From the NCBI GenBank assembly GCA_016934325.1, contig JAFGSV010000028.1, positions 1 through 64,000 of the forward strand: DNA of 64,000 bases, written 5' to 3'. The DNA comes from Candidatus Aenigmatarchaeota archaeon (GTDB lineage Archaea; Aenigmatarchaeota; Aenigmatarchaeia; QMZP01; JAFGSV01). Below are positions 12,001 through 17,082 of the stretch, in pieces. The notes beneath the pieces are model-generated. The model was not told the origin of the DNA and did no database searches. It saw nothing but the letters and a program-made list of their open reading frames with translations. Position 1 is the stretch's first letter; every line of letters starts with the position of its first letter. The translations under genes and the position numbers were made by a program.

Positions 12001-12611
12001 TAATTGGCTCGGGCCAAGAAGATGTCATGAGACTGTATGGTTATGTTTTCCGTTACGTTGAAAATGACGATGGAGTCGTTCGTGAAGACGTTCCTGTCGG
12101 TGTCGTTCACCTTCATGCTGAGATATCTCATCTGGTTGCCCGACCTGTTCACTGCCGTGTTGTCCCCGCTGGCGTATTCCATCAGCGTATCGTCTTTCTC
12201 CACGACGAAATAGAATATGCCGCTTTCGTTCACTGCGCCGGTGGTGTTGGTCGCATTGAACTTTCCCTGCCATTCGCTTATGTCATATTTGGTGAATGTC
12301 ATGTAAAGGGTCTTGTTCTCCCCTCCAGGAAGCGGTACGTCATAGTCATAGTCGGCCAGTATCCAGTTACCGGTCAGGCCTTTCTTCAGCCAGAGCGTCA
12401 GGTTGACGTTGTCATTGTCGTCTTCGGAGACCTCGACAGTGAAGTTGAACTCCGTGCCCCATCCTTCCCGGTAGACCTCAGGTGGGTAGAGGCCGCCCGC
12501 CATCCAGCCGCTGAGATGCGGGGCGGCGTAGACAAGGTATGAGAAAAACGCCAGGCTGAACAGCACGGCGAGGATGACGAAGATGCCTTTCAGGCCACAG
12601 TTACTCAACAT
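1..12611 (-). CDS. Giant secreted/cell-surface protein with repeated Ig-like/beta-rich modules; partial, 3' end outside window
   Basis: ATG at 12611 gives MLSNCGLKGIFVILAVLFSLAFFSYLVYAAPHLSGWMAGG (signal-peptide-like). Hand translation at many points down to base 3 (...FNGTSVDDC) stays in the same frame. The ORF track lists no ORF in this frame, as expected if it lacks a stop inside the window. Many N-x-S/T sequons. Confidence 0.88.
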   Translation of the reverse strand, partial: MLSNCGLKGIFVILAVLFSLAFFSYLVYAAPHLSGWMAGGLYPPEVYREGWGTEFNFTVEVSEDDNDNVNLTLWLKKGLTGNWILADYDYDVPLPGGENKTLYMTFTKYDISEWQGKFNATNTTGAVNESGIFYFVVEKDDTLMEYASGDNTAVNRSGNQMRYLSMKVNDTDRNVFTNDSIVIFNVTENITIQSHDIFLARANYSVPEYYVELNPDCGYSVGNHTWNMGVSPDDSYYKNSMSSDYNVKVYGDLSNDFYDQDHGSGYDLVPGAYVTIRGNVTDDCGVLLSNASVRVWFNMTDNRTGDRYRCPSTGSQYASMYPNMTFYCNWDIAPPAVNNESADYTVEMYSEPVNSSVYYNDGYDTEPNVIHLNKQVGSGISCSGGVGGIISVVGGDYTCENIYTAVQGGSNGCSATYLTVSGNYYYFHARVIISSDGSPVSSNLTCTNKHIRADYYWLVHERGILQFGELLEGMPQEGCLVEGSVSSLTCDSAAICAMDYPATTAVPGGQILLYDTTFRSIRAAGNKQNIDPASNSANHNGGAGQGTQRLVIRRFTFEGPNACGPPTTCTANCPIMYVPEDSDIDDYAASYLRYGMELTAFPSKSVQNIQIHHAQSGIRMCQADAKVSGYYGFENCVDVKMGGPTLIAEDSNISTDPPDHMWDQCGAGGYTNRYVLLKNSFTANVKDTGNNPITSVNVTAIDVRGDPAFNNVTNSNGKILEQLVDYLRFITRANVGTSSVPVTDQDENHDTYTTHTFYYKKYGYRFLQDVADMSIPKDVDKVLLVNPYINITSQAAAKSQTGIIYTPPTKVTFSDGEEEDVSSGTINLNGYPVCQSEYTAMLQDELQTDGSGSGDIYYQYPPISSANYTVNWTTGVVNFTSDYNGETVRSVYSYGGSIRVTSNRTLSNIYDYVQANLNDTFTTDTGSIYTSYVDVILGNSTVHGRIASDVSKTLNIEDGYGFSAGSLNGSTVNIQSDTWNYRDVGGGGTLFRKYTLDVLVKDSKGDPIDNATLTMLDKDDQLAYGFPVYTASDGTVHVEVVYAEYDSSGSRQFSQGTDTFTLSVSKFGYATHTESIAMDRESTREITLTSVCDPSYAYTYGVLAGDGEQTNRSADAPELTLSAIVYSGMTVESDNLEPNGFEIKAPKASWTSRDQEPGEQQAKVGDCPIFLEMLGLGGGQNGDRVEEAGPENPLAIRNDFLSALLPEPSFSLLDAVYEEEHGPGADLTVMNVQSYPPLHGNWTVSFNTTGTSDLTISAVDGTGFGNDIDFLELRCGDVIKDYEWVDGSVFVRDYICEGTGNEVSRVLTSGKHTLEFRFGDDVEYAHNQVSNFLAPYQDITPGGTGWTEDVDLSSYIPLTATGVMVMVSDDGGGAGAGAQIRKGDSTQDLSTYSHLEDDCNMILITGVDDDKEIDIYQGNSNWDYYLIGYFDSEVFFTDYVDVSPGSSTGWVVIDVSSYVPAGATGVIINVQNVDTSNDEDYMIRPVGSGDDRSIRELEDDAHAYWAVMLDSSRSFQIQRDSTDVRFYLVGYTPANPTGEFYLNYTLNSFHPSRPGSGDTWTAYDAGDLGIPDEAVGFIAEADSASDYGVTLRMNSSTGWNPSVNYYDIGGGTHVGLATGLTGTGGYEYKVESTSYGDIWIWAYFLPVLKPTLDGLTLDAPTTDIQINKGESFDMNCTPLVGAPTGVNLTFRYNYTGESSFIDIPESGPNNVTPYNMETDVGNGVRYDRTVSFGTSGIYYVSCQIYNSTSTLDSNSKKVSVLGPPIVSLDEPGDGESVYSQLVTLTCSGTDEIFSVVNATLYGNWTGAVPGWGTNGTNISGINGEFTFARVFPSDGDYEWNCYVCNDQNKCAFADQNSTFRVWTTEANTSWVDYNFTDSYDFPNVSEIRIKTQVSYYLPNGSRDAGNTRPDLEIRLWNGSGYVAGYLYGVENVMGSDADNTTDTNFTISVTDQSVLDAWQAASNRNMSIRLVYGDTVSGVDDIINWTGVWATLYYGPDLDNDGPSIWVNYTVGGSDFDGNVTQMLVQARISYYNPTGSYAASNKRPDLEVRVWNGTDYVTGFYYHINDTMGSDAENVTTTDFELNLTDSVILDAWKYSANRSLSVRGVYFDSGGGPPPNNDTIIYSGMWVTLNSDDFAPAVGQTLTLYVSKVGTGSGATWDSGHVLTTDGNGTVSYNFTATCNDPNTTSVDEEYEVGAHNWYIEITTEDDDYLCQDSQSEYYDFDVTGALENFIVFPDGTKNYTSEDTILLQGYVNNYCGEPITTSVSNVWYNLTSGNYKVSCTGISRSGANVYYCNWKPTQESVQGWYNVSMHAEAANYWSNDTTIFPPNDTFFLFTEPKLYDANVTPRSQPWGKNYNFTLKVKDNMGDTVNITLKTQVLGGSWELIGYKNCTSCSNNSDNYTMLYWDNVNYSCTGYADKYMKFRFEALDNESNVVYTDILNPGDYWSNDDTFFIEKHNVTIHYIFGNETSASPSSPGRFILRINDTDMGTFSLLDTMTLAFNVTKTGVGSGDYKNVGTGTSNSTGHVTYYFTPDGDFQEGKQNWIGYVDMSETCYNYNESGVYNVSVQPGKYIYLENSTVDPITGEWGSNFSFNVTSKTNSQYYINFSLRIDSSPTGSFDEVIESHLVNVTGEWKTINFSWDPECGDKGTKYFKIKGDDYHGNVNYTTVQTFTVERDTVLLRYLDGNKTESRRGKNQTTFLVNATDLNGSQILGLNVTFYVMRDISTWDSGAVNSTNGSGIAMYDFLAGCSPKYGVGYREWKAVIEDDACYKDNSTADSYYLIVNITGDIQLEFSKPDGDTNYTQEQKVPFLGATWDDCSDPLTVSTSDVIFYANHSAGAYPCAQVNKTGANAYTCDWATNITVQKGYYNTTMFAQSSGYYPNITYKLVSPGLFYLFPVYKVQSPNIVPTYQGWGYRNWNFSVIASSGDTDPYDVQLSLAKTSPTGYTPCSTCVNQTDISCFYPDCIDSTLYWYNNFTYQDVGTWFYKFELATEATSGFDSFTLIRDNVSIEYADGNESSASLTQATNLSVRVRDIIADRYNLSPSITVNFNLSYDGAYNKIANSTTTDEYGYANVTFIPDCNYNPGEQKWFAWVAGDSAYLGNRSENFTITLDLAGCNPSPTITQTLHPSETFQHMNFTINATLSSLVAQSSGVYVTLNVSDEWQTDGKTKYLGNIDLGGTKYVQWEVNATTPGTFNIPIFANNSVGNNDTDYIVLTNYKHAAPGLLEAVPSTIQGGGEKTFSFGCDAGIYRVANLTVDWNGNETYARVFSYNGTAWLDILHSRWLNTSGTGENRFIPILAEQISANESGYCTVRIRNIGSSNISVNALSLEPYYQLDLVVLDIMPEINGQETGGMEVGDGLFNVTFRIANSMNDSYMVNITLNITNSSGDVVDSTTKEDVSIDENSTHIENFTNIDTAGWPEGHYSLHAFVNGGTEANRSERFVYRNSSVSITGIGYMCNQTTEEFNVSVASPFNESIQYNVTLEMPAGWSYAPSFIVIDATEARTYTATFNVTSSSSAGETVQINASANYTYPDGLTKSRQSGYTIEEGESIPVLDVVRETPTLVANSTELISRLIIYNKGCAYADSIKLVEKVSSGWIAYGPNFPGSADIPKGKVTWDYGTEKLYPGFYWIASYKVLSNLQTEQTGTLRWNLTFGARQRLELSDHEVDTMQFTGEPHLAFDLDVVNGWGTRSANPHYVFNVTLTAKNIGDAAASANDWNVSLSIPNACNVTWTDGTEAGEVVMWQLPALAVGAETEFNLSLNCSDGQYVLVARGERDTINSTGYDENVYYSCTGPSCSPVSHDFQHPSESYERLSSIDFLVDYNFTGFDPTIGEGSVNITDDYDNYYRTWQHYDLGPSSGKSWSNYSMDSDEEWRFTSNQRKIGMYAYTDATYSEHSNVTISKLAYEWKYGTTFIEPENLYLNIKPYNTYPQLKNPNVTASGGGWDSINDWAVGGWGETFNFTVSVWDLEGGLVVTQANWSEPPYSVWNLIGEESLIVPQSSPGDMFNFTTNYSCSQADTFIKYKFTATDTGGTGLENETEELTFYVERDDAKAYNITPIWNATINRSSGFTVFLVQVNDTDNNEHVINQTDFGKIWISFYNDNTSFDSPGFMSTNDTGFMLRNVTHDDWCGESRYYLGQEYWKAGFYGKNCYKDNYTDAIPFMLTGILAPSMSTPDASSNYTKADTIRFNGTSVDDC
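6230..7040 (-). repeat. Two tandem ~130-aa protein repeats within the giant ORF
   Basis: Copy 1 '...SYYLPNGSRDAGNTRPDLEIRLWNGSGYVAGYLYGVENVMGSDADNTTDTNFTISVTDQSVLDAWQAASNRNMSIRLVYGD...'; copy 2 '...SYYNPTGSYAASNKRPDLEVRVWNGTDYVTGFYYHINDTMGSDAENVTTTDFELNLTDSVILDAWKYSANRSLSVRGVYFD...'. Confidence 0.8.
7690..8625 (-). repeat. Three diverged tandem ~100-aa protein modules within the giant ORF
   Basis: 'FLAPYQDITPGGTGWTEDVDLSSYIPLTATGVMVMV...YYLIGY', 'VFFTDYVDVSPGSSTGWVVIDVSSYVPAGATGVIINV...FYLVGY', 'FYLNYTLNSFHPSRPGSGDTWTAYDAGDLGIPDEAVGFIAE...WIWAYF'. Confidence 0.7.
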
Positions 12612-14346
12612 AGCCAACCATCCTCGATTCTAGAACTGCTCCCGTTGCGTTTCTGCGCATGTATCTTCCGCCGTTCACGACGAGAAGATCCTTTATCTCC
12701 GCATCCTGGGGAACGTATAGGATTACTTCGCCATCGCCTTTAGCCCTTTGCAGCGTGAACCTTTCGATGAAAATGTGAGAGCCGTCCTCGCAGTAGATGC
12801 TGTTCTCAGCCGTTTCATGAAATACTTTATATGAAGAGCCGTAAAGCTCAAGCGTCCCCCCGGCACCGATCATGAATGCCGAATTCCCGATTAGCTGAAA
12901 GTCATCCGGGACATCGGTTTGTATCAGAGCCCCTCTGGATGTGAATCCTCCTATCGAATGGCCAAAACTGAGATGTCCCTTCCCAAGGACCACTACATGC
13001 CCGTTGAAATTCAACGTTTCGGATTCCGAGTTAAGCCATGTCTCCTTATCCCCATCACCAATCACAAGATTGGCATCCAAGGTGAAATAGTTCCTTATCT
13101 TGCCTACATTGCCCCAACCCATGAGTTGATCGACATAATGGATATCAAAGAAACCGCAAGGGTTCTGATCGGTGCATGTTTTTCCATCGGCGAGGACATG
13201 TATCGTGTCCGTCACGGGGTCATAGGTAATGCCGCTGGGCATCAAATACAGGACTTCCATGTCGAATGTCCTGTTGTCCCTGCTTCGCTCTTCGCTCTCG
13301 GCATAGACCGTGAGTGAATAATTGCCCACGGAGACTGCCTTGACCCTCCAAGCAAGGGCAATCGTCTCGTTCTCATCGATTTCCGGTATCGATTTTATGA
13401 ATTCCTTTTCGCACACCGATTGGCTGCTGCATTGGCTTTCTTGGCTTCCAAAGTCACATTCGTCTTCGGAGCGTGTTTGCGGGCAGGCTTCCTTGCACAA
13501 GTATTCTTCCAGTATTTCAAGCCCGGAGGGAGATTCGAGTCTGACGTCAACGCCGGTTGACGCTCCGAAAAGGGACGTGACATAAACATGCACCTCGAAT
13601 TCCTCCGTTTGGTTTATCACGGAGGGGGCTACGATTTTCTGGATTCTGATTTCCGGTTCCGTTGCGTTCTGTGTGACGTTTTCTTCCGGAACTCCGATGA
13701 TTATTTCGGCTTCCTTCCATGACCGATTCAGGTACTCATCATCGTTACCAAGGAACTCAGCCCTCACGACGTTGGTCCCATTTCCAAACACGGTGTATAT
13801 GACCATTTCGCCATCAGCATCCGTATCTTCGGAGGCCAGAATCTCACCGTTGAGGTACAGATGAATCATCTGTCCGGGTAGAGAAGTGCCATTGTCCAAT
13901 TGCAGGCGCGCAATTGTCACATTGTTCTTGGGATCAACCTCAACATCAAGGAACGTGTTTGCCCAGATTTCTATCGTTTTGGTTTTTTCGATTATCTTTA
14001 CAGATGGGGTACCATCTTGGGTGTTGTTGTCACCCGTCGCGAGAAAATTCCCAGTGAAACTTGCATTCATGGTCGAGTTCAGAGCGGAGTAAGCGACAAC
14101 GGAGCCTGCCGCAAGCAACATTAAGATGACCGAAATCGCCAGCTCTGCCTGTCCTCTGTTATATCTTGATCTCACGGCAAAGAAAATGCTGCACAGGAAT
14201 GACGCTATGATAATTATGGGAATAAAGTGGGTAATCAGGACGGCAAGAACGGCTGTTATTAAGGAAAAAATCACGCTAAAAACGTATACTGTGCTCTGGC
14301 CTTTCTTCGCTTTCCCGGTTTGGGTGTGATTGCTTTCACTGGGCAT
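12601..14346 (-). CDS. Membrane-anchored surface protein: N-terminal TM helices, Ig-like ectodomain, beta-rich C-terminus
   Basis: 581 aa; hydrophobic segments VYVFSVIFSLITAVLAVLITHFIPIIIIASFLCSIFF and AELAISVILMLLAAGSVVAY, then N-glycosylation sequons and beta-rich sequence. Confidence 0.85.
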   Translation of the reverse strand: MPSESNHTQTGKAKKGQSTVYVFSVIFSLITAVLAVLITHFIPIIIIASFLCSIFFAVRSRYNRGQAELAISVILMLLAAGSVVAYSALNSTMNASFTGNFLATGDNNTQDGTPSVKIIEKTKTIEIWANTFLDVEVDPKNNVTIARLQLDNGTSLPGQMIHLYLNGEILASEDTDADGEMVIYTVFGNGTNVVRAEFLGNDDEYLNRSWKEAEIIIGVPEENVTQNATEPEIRIQKIVAPSVINQTEEFEVHVYVTSLFGASTGVDVRLESPSGLEILEEYLCKEACPQTRSEDECDFGSQESQCSSQSVCEKEFIKSIPEIDENETIALAWRVKAVSVGNYSLTVYAESEERSRDNRTFDMEVLYLMPSGITYDPVTDTIHVLADGKTCTDQNPCGFFDIHYVDQLMGWGNVGKIRNYFTLDANLVIGDGDKETWLNSESETLNFNGHVVVLGKGHLSFGHSIGGFTSRGALIQTDVPDDFQLIGNSAFMIGAGGTLELYGSSYKVFHETAENSIYCEDGSHIFIERFTLQRAKGDGEVILYVPQDAEIKDLLVVNGGRYMRRNATGAVLESRMVGYVE

Positions 14347-15514
14347 AGCTCACCCTCACCTTCAATTCGTTCAGACCGAGAGAAGCATCCATATCAGCGA
14401 TGACCGTTATTGCAGAGGTGCAAGTGAATTTCGGTGCTATTTCATCGCAAATGAAATCCATATCCCCTCTCACCAATACCAAGAAATCGGGCAACAGCCA
14501 CTCAATCATTATGCCCTGGACTCCAACTTCCCCCACATTGCCAACGACCGCGAACAATTCGATTTCCTCGCCCCTTGTTATCATGTTCGGTGACAATATG
14601 TCAACAACGATTTCTGGTTCTGCGTGCTCTTGAGTGATGTTTTCTGTTATGTTTTCATCTGTTTCTGTCACGTTTGGTATGGTTATGCGAGTCTCGTTTG
14701 TTATCTGCTCTGTCTCGTTCGGAACCGTGACGTTAGTTTCGTTTGCATCAGGGGTTGTTGCATTCGGAATCGTCAGGTTTGTATCGTTCATGACAGGGAC
14801 ATTCGCATTGGGCGGTGTCAGGTTTGTGTCATTTGAAAAATAAGGAGGAAGTGGGGGAGGCGCAGTGACGTTCGTTTCATCCGATGTTTCATTTATTATC
14901 GGCTCTCTGTCTTCACTGATATCGGGGACGGTGGCGTTTGACCCTGTAAAATTCTGTCTGCTGTATTCTTCTATGGAATCATGGGTGCTGTCCAACTCCT
15001 CTGAGCCGCTGTCAATACCGGGGGTATCGGATTTTCCGTTATCGAATGCATCGCCAGCCACGTCACCTAACGACCCATCAGGAGTCTTATTCAAAGCGGC
15101 AGCCATCCCCGCAAGATTGTTATTGGAATCCGTCATGTTCTGCGCAACAATAACGGTTGCAGGCACAAGAAGAAGAATCATCATAAGCGCAATCAGCTGC
15201 GCCTGTCCCTTCCCGATCTTCCTCGGAACCTCCGCATCCGCCTTCTTCATATCCCCGTTGTAGCTCTCCCTCAGGTAGCACAGCTTTGCTGCGCCGACTT
15301 CCCTCTGGTATATGACCTTAGCTCCGATTAGCTCGTACACGTATTTCGTTATCGTGTGCCTGTGATGCCCGACGATCTCGGCTATGTCCCTCAGGGTCAG
15401 ACCTTCCGGATGATTTCTAAGTGCATCTATGATATCTTCCCTCTGATCCACAGAATTTGATTTACCGTTCAAATGCGCGCACCTGTGCAACAGTTTATAC
15501 ATTAATGTACACAA
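14336..15514 (-). CDS. Winged-HTH / single TM / sequon-rich ectodomain protein (candidate membrane-bound transcription regulator)
   Basis: REDIIDALRNHPEGLTLRDIAEIVGHHRHTITKYVYELIGAKVIYQR (wHTH), QLIALMMILLLVPATVIVAQ (TM), NDTNLT/NETNVT repeats, CARDB-like C-terminus. TTG start at 15514 or ATG at 15502. Confidence 0.82.
   Translation of the reverse strand: MCTLMYKLLHRCAHLNGKSNSVDQREDIIDALRNHPEGLTLRDIAEIVGHHRHTITKYVYELIGAKVIYQREVGAAKLCYLRESYNGDMKKADAEVPRKIGKGQAQLIALMMILLLVPATVIVAQNMTDSNNNLAGMAAALNKTPDGSLGDVAGDAFDNGKSDTPGIDSGSEELDSTHDSIEEYSRQNFTGSNATVPDISEDREPIINETSDETNVTAPPPLPPYFSNDTNLTPPNANVPVMNDTNLTIPNATTPDANETNVTVPNETEQITNETRITIPNVTETDENITENITQEHAEPEIVVDILSPNMITRGEEIELFAVVGNVGEVGVQGIMIEWLLPDFLVLVRGDMDFICDEIAPKFTCTSAITVIADMDASLGLNELKVRVSYAQ
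14630..14850 (-). repeat. Imperfect N-x-T-rich peptide repeat (NDTNLTxPN / NETNVTVPN)
   Basis: NDTNLTPPNANVPVMNDTNLTIPNATTPDANETNVTVPNETEQITNETRITIPNVTETDENITENIT. Confidence 0.8.
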
Positions 15515-15571
15515 CTAATATAGTCAATAACTGTCGAAACTTATATGTTAAAAAGAATGAGAAAAGCTTAA

Positions 15572-15587
15572 ATTGTCGACCGACAAT
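15572..15587. promoter_or_regulatory. Perfect inverted repeat ATTGTCG-AC-CGACAAT, candidate operator
   Basis: 7+2+7 palindrome ~10 nt upstream of the ATG (15597) of a wHTH gene, in a divergent intergenic region. Confidence 0.5.
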
Positions 15588-15596
15588 AGGATACTA

Positions 15597-16049
15597 ATGA
15601 TGAACTTTCTCAAGTCCCGGAAGATGGACCAGGAGAAGCTTGATTCTGTATCGGAACTTGAGAAGATCCGGGAGATCGAGAAGGAGAAATCTGTCAACCA
15701 GAGGCTGGAGAGCATAATATTCCAGAAGTTCGAGGAGACGGGCCTCGAGGAGAAGATAAACGACATGCACTCCAGGCTCGAGGAGGTCTCTGGCAAGATG
15801 GATGAACTGATGTTTTTATACCAGTCGAACAGTCGAGTAAAAACCAACCCCAGCGTCAGGAAACTGAAGGTCAAGGAAATGGTTAACCTGCTGATACAGC
15901 AGCATGGCTCTCTCAGCGCCCCCCAGCTCAGCGATATGATGAACCTGTCGAGGACCCGGTGCAGCGAATATCTGAAGGAGATGGAGCTCAAAGGCGTTCT
16001 GGTATCCGAGCTGAAGTGTCGGAAAAAATTCTATAAAATTCGACATTGA
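15597..16049 (+). CDS. Coiled-coil + winged-HTH transcriptional regulator
   Basis: KVKEMVNLLIQQHGSLSAPQLSDMMNLSRTRCSEYLKEMELKGVLVSELKCRKKFYKIRH; start moved from TTG 15573 to ATG 15597. Confidence 0.75.
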   Translation: MMNFLKSRKMDQEKLDSVSELEKIREIEKEKSVNQRLESIIFQKFEETGLEEKINDMHSRLEEVSGKMDELMFLYQSNSRVKTNPSVRKLKVKEMVNLLIQQHGSLSAPQLSDMMNLSRTRCSEYLKEMELKGVLVSELKCRKKFYKIRH

Positions 16050-16126
16050 AATTAAGCAGAATTTTTATTTAAGGAAGATAATCTGGTTATATTTTGTCGC
16101 GCAGGTGAGGGGAACAGCGAATAATT

Positions 16127-16810
16127 ATGAAAGTATCTGTAATAACAACGGCTTATGATGAAGAAAAGAACATAACCCCTTTACATGAAAGGATAAAAAA
16201 AGCGATGAATGGTATAGACTACGAGGTTGTTGCTGTTGATGATGGCTCCACTGACAATACCTACAATGAACTCAGAGGAATAAGGGATCGAAGAGTTAAG
16301 ATAATAAGGATGAATGAACACAGGGGGAAATGCTTTGCATTGCATATGGGAATTAGCAAATCAAGCGGGGAAATTATTGCAACCATTGATGCCGACGGGC
16401 AGAACGATCCAGGGGACATACCAGGAATGGTTAAGGAGCTCGAAAAAGGATATGATTGCATATGCGGATGGAGGTATCACAGAAAAGACACCATGGTAAA
16501 AAGAATCTCATCAAAGATGGGGAACTTTTTCAACAACATGTTCATGGACTTGAATCTCCACGATAATAACTGCCCCGTAAAGGTCTTCAAAAGGCATTGC
16601 GTTGCAAGAATAAGGTATTTCGACAACTTCCATAGATTCATCCCAATATTGATAAAAATTCAGGGATTCAAGATAAGAGAGTACAAGGTTAGGCACTATC
16701 CACGCATACATGGGGTTTCAAAATACGGAATACGTAACAGGATATTTGGAAACATTAAAACAATCTTCATTGTTAAATTAAAACACAAGGAGCTGATAAA
16801 ATGCAACTGA
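16127..16810 (+). CDS. Family 2 glycosyltransferase (polyprenyl-phosphate glycosyltransferase type)
   Basis: MKVSVITTAYDEEKNITPLHERIKKAM...VVAVDDGSTDNT...IIATIDADGQNDPGDIP. Confidence 0.9.
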   Translation: MKVSVITTAYDEEKNITPLHERIKKAMNGIDYEVVAVDDGSTDNTYNELRGIRDRRVKIIRMNEHRGKCFALHMGISKSSGEIIATIDADGQNDPGDIPGMVKELEKGYDCICGWRYHRKDTMVKRISSKMGNFFNNMFMDLNLHDNNCPVKVFKRHCVARIRYFDNFHRFIPILIKIQGFKIREYKVRHYPRIHGVSKYGIRNRIFGNIKTIFIVKLKHKELIKCN

Positions 16811-17082
16811 GTTTCTGGTTGGTTTTCGGACTTGCGGCCCAGGGGTGTTTCTTCCTTAGGTTCTTCATTCAATGGATTGCATCTGAGAAAAGGGGGAGAA
16901 GCGTGATTCCTATACATTTCTGGTATTTGAGCCTGCTTGGTGGCCTGGGATTATTGATTTATTCCATACATATCAGGGACATCGTATTTATCACAGGTCA
17001 GGGTCTTGGGATACTAATATACACCAGGAATCTTATCCTTATACACGGGGAGAAGAATGCTAAAAAGCATGGACTTGGATAG
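16801..17082 (+). CDS. Small membrane protein, LAB_N-like (lipid-A-disaccharide synthase N-terminal domain type)
   Basis: WLVFGLAAQGCFFLRFFIQWIASEKRGRSVIPIHFWYLSLLGGLGLLIYSIHIRDIVFITGQGLGILIYTRNL. Confidence 0.8.
   Translation: MQLSFWLVFGLAAQGCFFLRFFIQWIASEKRGRSVIPIHFWYLSLLGGLGLLIYSIHIRDIVFITGQGLGILIYTRNLILIHGEKNAKKHGLG

Noticed and set aside
339-12542. Many plus- and minus-strand ORFs of 60-279 aa across 0.3-12.5 kb (e.g. 6018-6857 +, 7773-8540 +)
   Set aside because: All are antisense or out-of-frame shadows of the giant minus-strand ORF; they lack plausible protein composition and no family is recognisable
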